Shown piece after piece: positions 17,309 to 26,156 of a DNA stretch of 64,000 nucleotides. The notes under the pieces were generated by a model. It was given only the letters and a program-made list of their open reading frames with translations, did no database searches and had not been told where the DNA came from. The stretch comes from UBA4363 sp002393965 (GTDB lineage Bacteria; Bacteroidota; Bacteroidia; Bacteroidales; Paludibacteraceae), in the NCBI GenBank assembly GCA_946542925.1, contig CAMNLA010000006.1:148347-212346 (forward strand). Direction: 5' to 3'. The stretch's first letter is position 1; the number at the start of each line of letters is the position of its first letter. The position numbers and the translations under genes were made by a program.

Positions 17309-17956
17309 TTATAGTTTTCGAATAATAGTAAGGCCATCACGGAGAGGCAGAATAACACTCTCAAGGCGTTTGTCTTGATGGATTTTTCTATTGAAGCCTA
17401 GCAAAGATAAAGTTTGATTATCAATTTTTCCTCCTCCGTTTTCTACTACATGTCCGTCCCATAAGGTATTGTCAGCAAATAGATAGCCCCCTTTGCGAAT
17501 CATAGGATAGAGAGCATCAAAGTAATCTGAATATTGTCGTTTATCTGCATCAATAAAAGCCAAATCAAAGAGGGGCTGTTGCTTAATTCTTTCAAGGACG
17601 TCAAGGGCATCTCCAGTTAGTTGCACGATCTTTTTCTTATATGGGGAAAGAGAAAAATAACGAGAGGCAATTTCCCCGAGTTCATCGTCATGGTCAATAG
17701 TTATAACAACACCATCGTCTGGAATAGCCTCAGCAAAACATAGTGCGGAATATCCTGTAAAGGTGCCAAGCTCAATGATTCGTTTGGCACCAATCATTTG
17801 TGCTAATAGTTTTAATATGCGACCTTGCAGATGTCCGGAGAGCATTCGTGGATTGATGGTTTTTACGTGTGTCTCACGATTGAGTTGTTGAAGAAGCTGG
17901 GGCTCTTCTTCACTATGACTGCAAATGTATTGCAAAATGAGATCTTCGCGTTTCAT
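17309..17956 (-). CDS. SAM-dependent O-methyltransferase (class I, COMT-like)
   Basis: The 215-residue cytosolic enzyme belongs to the bacterial catechol O-methyltransferase-like family. Motif I is IIELGTFTGYSALCFAEAI near residues 59-77, followed by the acidic ITIDHDDE and the metal-site segment FDLAFIDADKRQYSDYFD with ADNTLWDGHV. All hallmark residues are present. The natural substrate is unknown. It lies 27 bases downstream of the M16 protease gene and is probably cotranscribed with it. Confidence 0.9.
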   Translation of the reverse strand: MKREDLILQYICSHSEEEPQLLQQLNRETHVKTINPRMLSGHLQGRILKLLAQMIGAKRIIELGTFTGYSALCFAEAIPDDGVVITIDHDDELGEIASRYFSLSPYKKKIVQLTGDALDVLERIKQQPLFDLAFIDADKRQYSDYFDALYPMIRKGGYLFADNTLWDGHVVENGGGKIDNQTLSLLGFNRKIHQDKRLESVILPLRDGLTIIRKL

Positions 17957-17983
17957 TAGTGTTTCTAAAAAATCCGCAATAAA

Positions 17984-19204
17984 TTAATAATATAGAAGAG
18001 ACGAAAGTTGAGCTTCTTGGAAATACTTATTAGCCGTTTCACACAGTTGTATGGGAGAGATATGAGAAAGTTCTTCTTTGATTTCTTCTATAGACTCCAT
18101 CCGATCTGTATGCAGGAGACTCTTTGCTATATTCAAAGCAAGAAGTTCATGATTATCTGTCCCAATGGTCATCTGTCCCAGTAATTGACGTTTGTATCCC
18201 GAGAGACGGTGTTCCGCTAATGGTTTTTCTCGGAGATATTTTAACTCATGAAGGATGAGAGCAGAACAGCGATCAATGGTTTTTCTCTCGGAACCCACGT
18301 AGATAGAACAGACGCCGCTATCACTATATGGAACGAAAGACGATTCAATGGAGTAGGCAAGGCCATTCCTTTCACGCAACAAGAGGTTGAGACGGGAGTT
18401 CATACCAGGACCTCCTAAAAGATTATTAAGCAGAAAAAAAGCCCAATAATCTGGCGATGAGAGATGAGGCGCGTGCGAGCCAATGATTAGGTGGCATTGG
18501 TGAGTGGGTTTTCTTTTTTTTAGATGAAAGGGTTTATGAGTTTTTGGAGGAATACGTTGTTGAGAACGCAGATTTGCAGGAATAGAACCAAGATATTTTT
18601 CAGCACTTTGAAATACTTTTTCCGTCGGAAGGGACGATAGTGAGAAAAATTCCATTTGGTCCGTATGATATGTGCTTTGAACGAAAGCAAGAGCTTCTTC
18701 TGATGTATAATGCAAAAGGACACTGGGATCTCCAAGGATATTGAATCCGAGTCCGGAACCATGAAACAAGTGATCTTCGAAATGGTCAAATATGAGTTCT
18801 GATGGAGAATCATTGTAGGATTGAATTTCTTCTACTATGACATGTTTCTCCTTTTCGAGTTCCCGTTGAGGAAAGGTTGGGTGAAACACAATGTCTGCAA
18901 TCAGTTCCAACGCGCGGTCATGATGGGAAGTGAGAACCGTAGCATATAGAAATGTCTCTTCTTTAGTAGTATAAGCCTCTAGATTACCACCGACACTCTC
19001 AAGTCGATTCAAGATTTGTCCTGCTGTTCGATGAGTCGTTCCTTTGAAAAGAGTGTGCTCTACAAAATGTGCCATACCACTTTGTTGAGGAAGCTGGTCG
19101 CGTGTACCTGTGTTAATGGCAATACCGCAATAGGAAACAGGAAGGTCCATACGTGCATGAACAATCCTTATCCCATTCTTTAGACGACTCGTTTCAATTT
19201 GCAT
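17984..19204 (-). CDS. M16-family zinc metalloprotease
   Basis: A 406-residue, processing-peptidase-like protease of the M16B group. The inverted zinc motif HFVEH occupies residues 46-50, and the third ligand is expected in VEEIQSYNDSPSE downstream. The C-terminal half (GGPGMNSRLNLLLRERNGLAYSI) forms the partner clamshell domain. The frame is open from 19270, but the family-typical start MQIETSRLKNGIRI at 19204 is preferred. No signal peptide follows from that start, so it is expected in the cytosol. It is the first gene of a probable two-gene unit with the O-methyltransferase. Confidence 0.9.
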   Translation of the reverse strand: MQIETSRLKNGIRIVHARMDLPVSYCGIAINTGTRDQLPQQSGMAHFVEHTLFKGTTHRTAGQILNRLESVGGNLEAYTTKEETFLYATVLTSHHDRALELIADIVFHPTFPQRELEKEKHVIVEEIQSYNDSPSELIFDHFEDHLFHGSGLGFNILGDPSVLLHYTSEEALAFVQSTYHTDQMEFFSLSSLPTEKVFQSAEKYLGSIPANLRSQQRIPPKTHKPFHLKKRKPTHQCHLIIGSHAPHLSSPDYWAFFLLNNLLGGPGMNSRLNLLLRERNGLAYSIESSFVPYSDSGVCSIYVGSERKTIDRCSALILHELKYLREKPLAEHRLSGYKRQLLGQMTIGTDNHELLALNIAKSLLHTDRMESIEEIKEELSHISPIQLCETANKYFQEAQLSSLLYY

Positions 19205-19228
19205 AATACAAAAATCGACAAAAAAGCT

Positions 19229-19236
19229 TATCTTTG
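19229..19236 (+). promoter_or_regulatory. -7 element (TATCTTTG) for the cyclophilin-trmD-argC unit
   Basis: TATCTTTG lies 60 bases before the cyclophilin start in the gap shared with the divergent M16 gene. No convincing -33 TTTG is found at the expected distance. Confidence 0.5.
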
Positions 19237-19296
19237 CAAGTTTTCGTATGGTCTTGCCGATCAGATACATATCATAGAATGAAATAAATTTGTACG

Positions 19297-20037
19297 ATGG
19301 AAGAAAAAAAAGTTGAGATAAGAACCGACTTGGGAAATATCAGAGTTAAACTCTATAATGAGACTCCAAAACATAGGGATAATTTTCTAAAGTTGGTTAG
19401 GGAAGGGTTTTATAAGGACCTTCTTTTTCATCGTGTTATAAAGGACTTTATGATACAGGGTGGTGATCCGAAAAGCAAGGGCGCTTCTTCGGAGACAAGC
19501 CTTGGGGCTGGAGATGTAGGATACACAATTCCCGCAGAAATGGATGAGACTTTAATTCACAAAAAGGGAGCTTTAGCTGCCGCACGTACTGGCGATGAGG
19601 TCAATCCCAAGCGGGAGTCTTCAGGTTGTCAGTTTTATATTGTCCAGGGAAAACTCAGTAATGATGCCGAGCTGAACCAGACAGAGAAGTATCAGGAAAA
19701 CAAGGCGAAGGAACGGCGTTTTAAGGAACTTTGCTTAGAGAGGTCGGAGGAGATAAGGAACCTGCAAACAACTCGTAATAGAGAAGGTTTGATGAAATTG
19801 CAGAGTGAGTTTGAAGATATTCTGGATAAGGAGTTTAAAAACAAAAAATACAAATACACAGCAGAGCAGCGGGAAACGTACAAAACAATAGGTGGAACCC
19901 CATTCTTGGATCGTGAATACACGGTTTTTGGCGAGGTGATTGATGGATTGGATGTTGTGGACAAAATCGCATCGGTTGTGACGGGGAATGCAGATCGCCC
20001 GAAAAGTGATTTGAAATTCGAAATAGTGGAGTTGTAA
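19297..20037 (+). CDS. Cyclophilin-type peptidyl-prolyl isomerase
   Basis: This 246-residue protein carries a cyclophilin fold with FHRVIKDFMIQGGDP near residues 46-60 and SGCQFYIVQG near 110. Between that strand and the C-terminal VFGEVIDGLDVVDKI there is a charged, helical insert of about 75 residues (about 118-195), a form common in Bacteroidota. No signal peptide is visible, so it is expected in the cytosol. It is the first gene of a unit with trmD (21 bases on) and argC. Confidence 0.9.
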   Translation: MEEKKVEIRTDLGNIRVKLYNETPKHRDNFLKLVREGFYKDLLFHRVIKDFMIQGGDPKSKGASSETSLGAGDVGYTIPAEMDETLIHKKGALAAARTGDEVNPKRESSGCQFYIVQGKLSNDAELNQTEKYQENKAKERRFKELCLERSEEIRNLQTTRNREGLMKLQSEFEDILDKEFKNKKYKYTAEQRETYKTIGGTPFLDREYTVFGEVIDGLDVVDKIASVVTGNADRPKSDLKFEIVEL

Positions 20038-20058
20038 TTATAGTCTTATAACCATAAG

Positions 20059-20739
20059 ATGAGGATAGACATCATCAGTGTTATTCCTGAACTCTTCGAG
20101 GGTTTTTTTTCTCATAGTATTATGAGACGAGCTCAAGAGAAAGGATTGGCGGAGATTGTAGTTCACAATTTACGGGAATATTCCGTAAAGCAGACAGGGC
20201 GTGTTGATGATTATCCATTTGGTGGCGGTGCTGGCATGGTGATGCAGATTGAACCTATTGATCGAATTATTTCCATGCTAAAAAAAGAACGAAACTACGA
20301 CGAGGTGATTTTCACTTCTCCAGATGGTGAGTTGTTTGGACAACCAATGGCAAATGAATTATCTCTAAAAAAAAACTTGATGATTCTCTGTGGCCATTAC
20401 AAAGGAGTAGACTATCGTGTTCGTGAACATCTCATCACAAAGGAAATATCTATTGGAGATTATGTTCTTACGGGCGGGGAAATACCGGCTGCAGCGATAG
20501 CGGATGCAGTAGTACGCCTGCTCCCCGGAGTCATAGGAGATGAGCAGAGTGCATTGTCTGACTCGTTTCAAGATGGGTTGTTGGATGCTCCGGTTTTTAC
20601 GCGCCCAGCAGACTACAAGGGCTGGAAAGTTCCGGATGTCTTGCTTTCGGGACATCAGAAAAATATTGCTGATTGGACTCTTTCTCAACAAATAGAACGA
20701 ACAAGGCGATTACGCCCAGATTTATTAGAAGGGAAATAA
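20059..20739 (+). CDS. trmD: tRNA (guanine37-N1)-methyltransferase
   Basis: TrmD methylates G37 next to the anticodon and prevents +1 frameshifting. The 226-residue protein has the trefoil-knot SPOUT motifs: MRIDIISVIPELFEG at the start, DDYPFGGGAGMV near residue 54, LCGHYKGVDYRV near 113 and ISIGDYVLTGGE near 133. Length is normal. The usual neighbours rpsP, rimM and rplS are absent; here it sits between a cyclophilin gene and argC. Confidence 0.96.
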   Translation: MRIDIISVIPELFEGFFSHSIMRRAQEKGLAEIVVHNLREYSVKQTGRVDDYPFGGGAGMVMQIEPIDRIISMLKKERNYDEVIFTSPDGELFGQPMANELSLKKNLMILCGHYKGVDYRVREHLITKEISIGDYVLTGGEIPAAAIADAVVRLLPGVIGDEQSALSDSFQDGLLDAPVFTRPADYKGWKVPDVLLSGHQKNIADWTLSQQIERTRRLRPDLLEGK

Positions 20740-20759
20740 TACATTTAACAAGATAAGAT

Positions 20760-21728
20760 ATGATTAAAGTCGGGGTTATCGGAGGGGCTGGATATACAGG
20801 AGGAGAATTGCTACGTCTGCTCCTCAACCATCCTGAAACAAAAATTGTGTTTGTCAATTCGTCTTCGAATGCAGGCAACCTTCTGAGTGATGTGCATGAA
20901 GGACTTCTTGGAGAGACGGATTTGCGCTTTACGGATCAATTGCCGTTTGGCGATATTGACGTGCTTTTTTCATGTTTGGGACATGGAGATACAAAGAACT
21001 TTTTGGAGAATCATGAAGTGCCTTCCAAGTTAAGAATTGTTGATTTTACACAGGATTTTCGAATAAAGGCACAGGACAACGATTTCGTATATGGACTTCC
21101 TGAACTTAACCGTGAGTCAATCAAAAAAGCGATTCACGTAGCGAATCCCGGGTGCTTTGCGACTGCCATTCAATTAGGATTACTGCCTCTTGCAAAGGCT
21201 GGCCTACTTACCCATAGTATCAACACAACTGCCATTACGGGTTCTACTGGTGCTGGGGTTAAGCCCAAGTCGACATCTCATTTTTCTTGGAGAACAGATA
21301 ACATATCTGTGTATAAGGCCTTTGAACATCAACATTTACACGAAATACGACAGTCTTTGGGGCAGTTACAGCCAGAGTTCGCAACAGAATTAAATTTTAT
21401 TCCTGTACGAGGTGACTTTGCAAGAGGCATTTTTGCATCGACTTATATGAACAGCAAGTTGACCATAGAGGAAGCTACTGAACTTTACAGGGAGTTTTAT
21501 AAGGACGCTGTCTTTACGCATGTTGTAGATCGAGATATTGACTTGAAGCAAGTAATAAATACAAACAAGTGTCTTATTTCGTTGCAAAAGCACGGGAATA
21601 AGTTACTTGTTCTCTCGGTAATTGACAACTTGCTTAAGGGAGCTGCAGGACAAGCGCTTCAAAACATGAATATCATGTTTGGTCTGGACGAAAGAGCAGG
21701 TCTGCAATTAAAACCTTCGGCATTTTAG
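20760..21728 (+). CDS. argC: N-acetyl/succinyl-gamma-glutamyl-phosphate reductase
   Basis: ArgC reduces the acyl-glutamyl phosphate of arginine synthesis to the semialdehyde with NADPH. The 322-residue protein has the nucleotide motif GVIGGAGYTGGELLRLL at its N-terminus and the catalytic Cys in HVANPGCFATAIQLGLL near residue 130, plus HEIRQSL and FIPVRGDFARGIF. It stands apart from argE', argB and argF' (55.7-58.6 kb). Because the carbamoyltransferase here is of the succinylornithine type, the acyl group is probably succinyl. Its 3' end overlaps a convergent fragment by 4 bases. Confidence 0.94.
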   Translation: MIKVGVIGGAGYTGGELLRLLLNHPETKIVFVNSSSNAGNLLSDVHEGLLGETDLRFTDQLPFGDIDVLFSCLGHGDTKNFLENHEVPSKLRIVDFTQDFRIKAQDNDFVYGLPELNRESIKKAIHVANPGCFATAIQLGLLPLAKAGLLTHSINTTAITGSTGAGVKPKSTSHFSWRTDNISVYKAFEHQHLHEIRQSLGQLQPEFATELNFIPVRGDFARGIFASTYMNSKLTIEEATELYREFYKDAVFTHVVDRDIDLKQVINTNKCLISLQKHGNKLLVLSVIDNLLKGAAGQALQNMNIMFGLDERAGLQLKPSAF

Positions 21729-22576
21729 GCAAAGAATATCGCAGAAACTTTCATCTGACCGTTCATTGCTTCGATTGCCATGCGTCGTATGTTGAGGTTT
21801 TCCTTGTGCGACTCCGCCAGTTTGTCCAGGGCCAGGAGTTGTTGCTCGAACAGGGAACGGCCTGATCCTTCTTCTTCGCGTTCGCTGAATCGGATGCCGT
21901 TTCCATCGTACTTCCCGTCGAAGTCCCACACGCTCTTCTCATCCGTTTCTATCGGTACCCTCGCCGTTATCACGCCGTTCTTCAGACTCACATCCTCGAA
22001 GTATCGCTCAACCTCTCTCACATACTCCCTCGTCGGAAGGTTGTTCTGCCAGCTGTCGCTCTTCGTCTGTCGGCCATTGCCGCTCTTGTCGCCCTCATAC
22101 ACCGAAAAATATGCCGTGCCTTCCGGCTTTATCGCCTTCGCCGCTTGAAGGATCACGTTCGCCCTCGACTCCTCCGTGTCTATCACGTTCAGCACGTTGT
22201 TCACCATTGCCGTGTCAGCTTTCTCCTTCCTCATGCGCTCTGCCACTTTCCTGTCATGTTCCTCCTTCACGGCTTTCCAGGACTCGAGTTCTGCCTTCGC
22301 CTCCTCATACGCCTTGCGGGCTTTCTCCAATGCCTTCTCCGCTTTTTCTTCTTTTCCTATCGGTGCATCGTCGAATGCCTGCTGTGCTTTCTGCAGTGCT
22401 TTCTGTGTCTTGTCGAGTTCGCCGGTGCGGTCGCGCAGCGTGACGTCGATTTTGTGTCCTGTCTTTTCGCCGTATCTGTCGGAGATCTGCCGGTATCTTG
22501 CCGTTGGCGTGTCGGCAGGAGTCTCTGCTAGTTGTGGCGCAGGAGCCTGTTCAGTCTGGATGTCGTCCTGCGGCAT
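21725..22576 (-). pseudogene. Orphan fragment of a large mobile-element-type protein
   Basis: The frame encodes 283 residues: a disordered N-terminus, a strongly charged coiled coil (about 55-120) and a segment with NNVLNVIDTEESRANVIL and GTAYFSVYEGDKSG. This segment resembles the methyltransferase-like module I recall from very large polyvalent proteins of conjugative elements and phages; that is recollection, not a search. Both ends look cut relative to such proteins, and no mobile-element neighbours are visible. Base composition is GC-richer than argC and nrdD on either side, suggesting transfer. It ends 4 bases inside argC. It may instead be a short functional gene. Confidence 0.45.
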
Positions 22577-22970
22577 GGAGGTCGGGGATTCCTAATGGCA
22601 TATTTAATTTAAAGATAATTCCCCATGTGGAACTTCATTAATACAGGAAGAATAATGTCTTGTTCCACAAATAGACGAAGGAGTAAGGATAAGGGTAGTT
22701 GATGTCTTTTTCTGTAGAATAAAGTTTTCTCATGCGAAGAGAGAAGTGTCTGAAAAATTCAAGTATTCTCCTCGCATAAGAGAGCTCTTCTCGTATTATC
22801 ATGGAAGTAATCCGAATTCCCCATGAGAAATTGTCTGAAAATCAACAATGTTAAACTTTTTGTGGAACAAAATTGAAAAGGTCGATTTTTAAATAGTTGA
22901 TAATCAGTCATATTTACATTTTTTAAGAAAACTTTTGCGGCAAAAAAGACAGAAATGTTTTCGTAAAATA
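22577..22970. other. Non-coding region upstream of nrdD with duplicated and inverted motifs
   Basis: No gene is seen. AATTCCCCATG occurs at 22617-22627 and again at 22815-22825, and near-copies of GTGTCTGAAAA follow at about 22746 and 22832. TGTGGAAC (22626-22633) is mirrored by GTTCCACA (22662-22669) and repeated as TGTGGAACA at 22861. CTCATGCGAAGAG (22729-22741) pairs imperfectly with CTCCTCGCATAAGAG (22768-22782). This looks like a decayed duplication plus possible operators for nrdD. Confidence 0.5.
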
Positions 22971-22978
22971 TATCTTTG
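22971..22978 (+). promoter_or_regulatory. -7 element (TATCTTTG) upstream of nrdD
   Basis: TATCTTTG lies 35 bases before the nrdD start codon and fits TAnnTTTG. The -33 box is not clear. Confidence 0.55.
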
Positions 22979-23012
22979 TTTTCGCTATTTTTAAATCAAA
23001 ATTGGTACGACT

Positions 23013-25235
23013 ATGATACAGACCGTAATCAAAAGAGATGGTAGAATCGTTGGGTTCAATGAAGAAAAAATCCGAGCTGCCATACGTAAAGCCATGCTTA
23101 GTACTCCAGTGGGAGAGGATGTCGCCTTGTTAAATCAGATCGCAGACCGTATTTCGTATAGAGGAAAGGATCAGATGAGTGTTGAAGAGATTCAAGACCA
23201 AGTTGAGATTGAATTGATGAATAGCGAGCGAAAAGATGTAGCAAAACGTTATATTGCATATCGAGATCAAAGGTCTATTGCGCGTCGTAGCAAGACGCAT
23301 GAGATGTTTTTGGATATAATAGCAGCAAAGAGTAACGACATAACGAGGGAGAATGCAAATATGAATGCAGATACTCCGGCAGGTATGATGATGAAGTTTG
23401 CTAGCGAATCGACCAAACCATTTGTTGATGACTATCTGCTTTCCCCGGAGGTGCGCGAAGCGGTACGCCATAATTATTTGCACATTCATGACAAAGATTA
23501 TTATCCAACAAAATCGCTTACATGCGTGCAACATCCGATGGATAAGATTCTAAGTGATGGGTTAGTTGCGGGGCACGGTGCTAGTCGCCCAGCGAAGCGA
23601 ATTGAGACGGCTAGTATAATGGGATGTATATCAATGGAAACAGCCCAAAACGAAATGCATGGAGGACAGGCGATACCTGCTTTCGATTTCTATCTTGCAC
23701 CATTTGTTCGTAAGAGTTACATAGAAGAGGTAAAGAAGTTGGAAGAAATTTCCGGAGAGGATTATAGTGACTTGTATGAATCGGACATTGATGAGTATAT
23801 CAAAAAAGACTTAAAGGGATTGGCGGGCAAGGAGCGAGCTCGTCAGCATGCTATCAACCAAACAGTTGGGCGTGTACACCAGTCAATGGAGGCGTTTATT
23901 CATAATATGAATACCATTCATAGTAGAGGAGGTAATCAAGTTGTATTCAGTTCTATCAATTATGGAACAGATACTTCGGCAGAGGGACGTTGTATTATAC
24001 GAGAGATCCTTTTATCTACTTATGATGGGGTTGGCAATAGTGAAACGGCAATATTCCCAATACAAATATGGAAGAAAAAGCGGGGGGTAAATTATTTGCC
24101 GGAAGACAAGAATTACGACCTTTATTGTCTTGCTTGCAAGGTTACTGCTCGTCGCTTCTTCCCTAATTTCTTAAATCTTGACGCCACCTATAACCAACAT
24201 GAGTTGTGGAAAGCAGACGACCCTAAACGCTATAGATATGAAGTCGCAACAATGGGGTGTCGTACACGTGTCTTTGAAAACCGATTCGGAGAAAAAACAT
24301 CAATTGGACGTGGTAATATCTCCTTTTCGACAATCAATATCGTGAGACTTGCCATAGAATGTATGGATGAACAAAATCAGGAGAGTCGTATTAACAAGTT
24401 CTTTGCAAAACTTGATAATATGCTTGAGATTACCGCAAAACAGTTGGATGAACGTTTCCAATTTCAGAAAACCGCCCTTGCAAAGCAGTTCCCTCTCTTG
24501 ATGTCTTCTCTTTGGGTTGGCAGTGAGAAGCTTAAGCCGAATGACACAATCGAAAGTGTTATTAATCAAGGAACTCTTGGAATTGGCTTTATTGGCTTGG
24601 CAGAATGCCTTATTGCCTTGACTGGGAAACATCATGGCGAAAGCGAGGAGGCTCAGAAATTGGGACTGCGTATTATTTCATACATGAGAGAGCGAATCAA
24701 CGATTTTTGCGAGAAATACCATCATAATTATAGTGTATTGGCAACTCCTGCAGAAGGTTTAAGTGGTAAGTTCACACGAATAGACAAGAAAGATTTTGGA
24801 GAAATAAAGGGAGTAACGGACAAGGATTATTACACAAACTCAAACCATGTACCTGTTTATTATAAGTGTAGCGCAAAACACAAGGCGGAAGTAGAGGCCC
24901 CTTACCATGAATTGACAAGAGGAGGTCATATATTCTACGTCGAAATTGATGGAGATGCAACACATAATCCAGACGCGGTGATGAATATTGTTGATTTGAT
25001 TGACCGTTACAATATGGGGTACGGTTCTGTGAACCACAATAGAAATCGCTGCATGGATTGTGGTTATGAGAATGCAGAAAAGGATCTCGTAGAATGCCCA
25101 AAATGCGGAAGCACCCATATTGATAAGTTGCAACGTATTACGGGATATCTGGTAGGAACGACAGATCGCTGGAATCGTGGTAAGTTGGCTGAATTACATG
25201 ACCGTGTTACACATGGTCTGAATCTGAAAAAATAG
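23013..25235 (+). CDS. nrdD: Anaerobic (class III) ribonucleoside-triphosphate reductase
   Basis: NrdD makes deoxyribonucleotides without oxygen using a glycyl radical. The 740-residue protein has an N-terminal ATP-cone (about 1-95, VIKRDGRIVGFNEEKIRAAI), the alpha/beta barrel, a C-terminal four-Cys zinc site (Cys680, 683, 695, 698) and the radical motif RITGYLVG with Gly711. All key elements are intact. It is followed by its activase nrdG after 91 bases that contain a weak terminator hairpin. An oxygen-sensitive reductase supports an anaerobic lifestyle. Confidence 0.96.
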   Translation: MIQTVIKRDGRIVGFNEEKIRAAIRKAMLSTPVGEDVALLNQIADRISYRGKDQMSVEEIQDQVEIELMNSERKDVAKRYIAYRDQRSIARRSKTHEMFLDIIAAKSNDITRENANMNADTPAGMMMKFASESTKPFVDDYLLSPEVREAVRHNYLHIHDKDYYPTKSLTCVQHPMDKILSDGLVAGHGASRPAKRIETASIMGCISMETAQNEMHGGQAIPAFDFYLAPFVRKSYIEEVKKLEEISGEDYSDLYESDIDEYIKKDLKGLAGKERARQHAINQTVGRVHQSMEAFIHNMNTIHSRGGNQVVFSSINYGTDTSAEGRCIIREILLSTYDGVGNSETAIFPIQIWKKKRGVNYLPEDKNYDLYCLACKVTARRFFPNFLNLDATYNQHELWKADDPKRYRYEVATMGCRTRVFENRFGEKTSIGRGNISFSTINIVRLAIECMDEQNQESRINKFFAKLDNMLEITAKQLDERFQFQKTALAKQFPLLMSSLWVGSEKLKPNDTIESVINQGTLGIGFIGLAECLIALTGKHHGESEEAQKLGLRIISYMRERINDFCEKYHHNYSVLATPAEGLSGKFTRIDKKDFGEIKGVTDKDYYTNSNHVPVYYKCSAKHKAEVEAPYHELTRGGHIFYVEIDGDATHNPDAVMNIVDLIDRYNMGYGSVNHNRNRCMDCGYENAEKDLVECPKCGSTHIDKLQRITGYLVGTTDRWNRGKLAELHDRVTHGLNLKK

Positions 25236-25287
25236 GTAAAGGTGAGCAAACTTACAAGATCAATAGCATACTTAAAAATCGAGGGGG

Positions 25288-25311
25288 AGCCGGTTCATTA
25301 TAGAATCGGCT
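25288..25311 (+). terminator. Weak terminator/attenuator between nrdD and nrdG
   Basis: AGCCGGTTC (25288-25296) pairs with GAATCGGCT (25303-25311), with one G-T pair and a 6-base loop, and is followed by TTCTTCTG. Because nrdG follows at once, partial termination is more likely than a full stop. Confidence 0.5.
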
Positions 25312-25326
25312 TTCTTCTGTAGTTTT

Positions 25327-25875
25327 ATGGAGGGAAATAAAATGACCGACGCGACAAAAGAATCATATATTCGTGTAATAGACATTGTGGATGATACAAC
25401 CGTTGATGGTCCGGGTTTTCGTATCTCTATTTATTGTGCTGGGTGTAAGAATCATTGTCCAGGGTGTCATAATCCTGAAACTTGGGATGAACAGGCGGGA
25501 CGAGATGTTTTAGTTTCTGAATTATTTGATCACATTATTTCTGATGAGTTTGCTAATGTTACGTTTTCGGGAGGAGACCCATTCTTGCATCCAGAAGGTT
25601 TCGCGGCACTTGCAAAACGCATAAAAAAAGAAACGAAGAAAACAATTTGGTGCTATACAGGCTATCTTTTTGAGAATTTAACGAAAAGACCGGAGGCGAG
25701 AGAGTTGTTAGAGCATTTGGACGTCTTAGTGGACGGACCCTTTCATGAGGAAGAAAAAGATGATGACTTGCTTTTCCGAGGGAGTCGAAATCAGCGTCTG
25801 ATCGATGTCCAGGCTTCATTGAGAGCAGGTTCTGTCGTCCTTTTTGATTACAATCCCCTTAAAGGACTAAAATAA
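25327..25875 (+). CDS. nrdG: Anaerobic ribonucleotide reductase activating protein
   Basis: NrdG is the radical-SAM activase that installs the glycyl radical on NrdD. The 182-residue protein has the cluster motif CKNHCPGC (CxxxCxxC, about residues 36-43), the glycine-rich FSGGDPFLHPEGFAAL near 80 and a typical C-terminus ending in a short YNPLKGLK. ATG 25327 is used; an in-frame ATG seven codons later (MTDATKESY) is equally possible. The pairing with nrdD confirms the role. Confidence 0.95.
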   Translation: MEGNKMTDATKESYIRVIDIVDDTTVDGPGFRISIYCAGCKNHCPGCHNPETWDEQAGRDVLVSELFDHIISDEFANVTFSGGDPFLHPEGFAALAKRIKKETKKTIWCYTGYLFENLTKRPEARELLEHLDVLVDGPFHEEEKDDDLLFRGSRNQRLIDVQASLRAGSVVLFDYNPLKGLK

Positions 25876-26096
25876 AAGATGGCAGTAGGACGGAAGGGAA
25901 TTCGCAGAAAGGGAGGATCCTGGTTTTTCTATTTTGAGGGTGATTGCGAATAAATAGTAAAAAAAGCAGTAAAATAATCGAGATGACAGAACGATTGTTG
26001 GTAAGAAAAGCTTATGCCTTTGTTTTTGCAACACGATCTTTCAACTATGAATAAAAAACAGGGTTCTTTCATCGTTTAGTTGATCCTGACTATATA

Positions 26097-26127
26097 TTTG
26101 CTAGACCAGCAATAATCTGTATCTTTG
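26097..26127 (+). promoter_or_regulatory. Promoter of the polyprenyl synthase (TTTG-N19-TATCTTTG)
   Basis: TTTG at 26097-26100 and TATCTTTG at 26120-26127 are 19 bases apart, a perfect Bacteroidota promoter. It lies 29 bases before the start codon. The preceding gap (25876-26096) holds nothing else I can support. Confidence 0.75.
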
Positions 26128-26156
26128 TTCCCCCTTTTTCTTCTATTATCTTTGAG

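Noticed and set aside
25879..25953. 24-codon frame (MAVGRKGIRRKGGSWFFYF) after nrdG, faintly like an integrase N-terminus
   Set aside because: Too short, no further homologous sequence downstream, and no attachment-site repeats.
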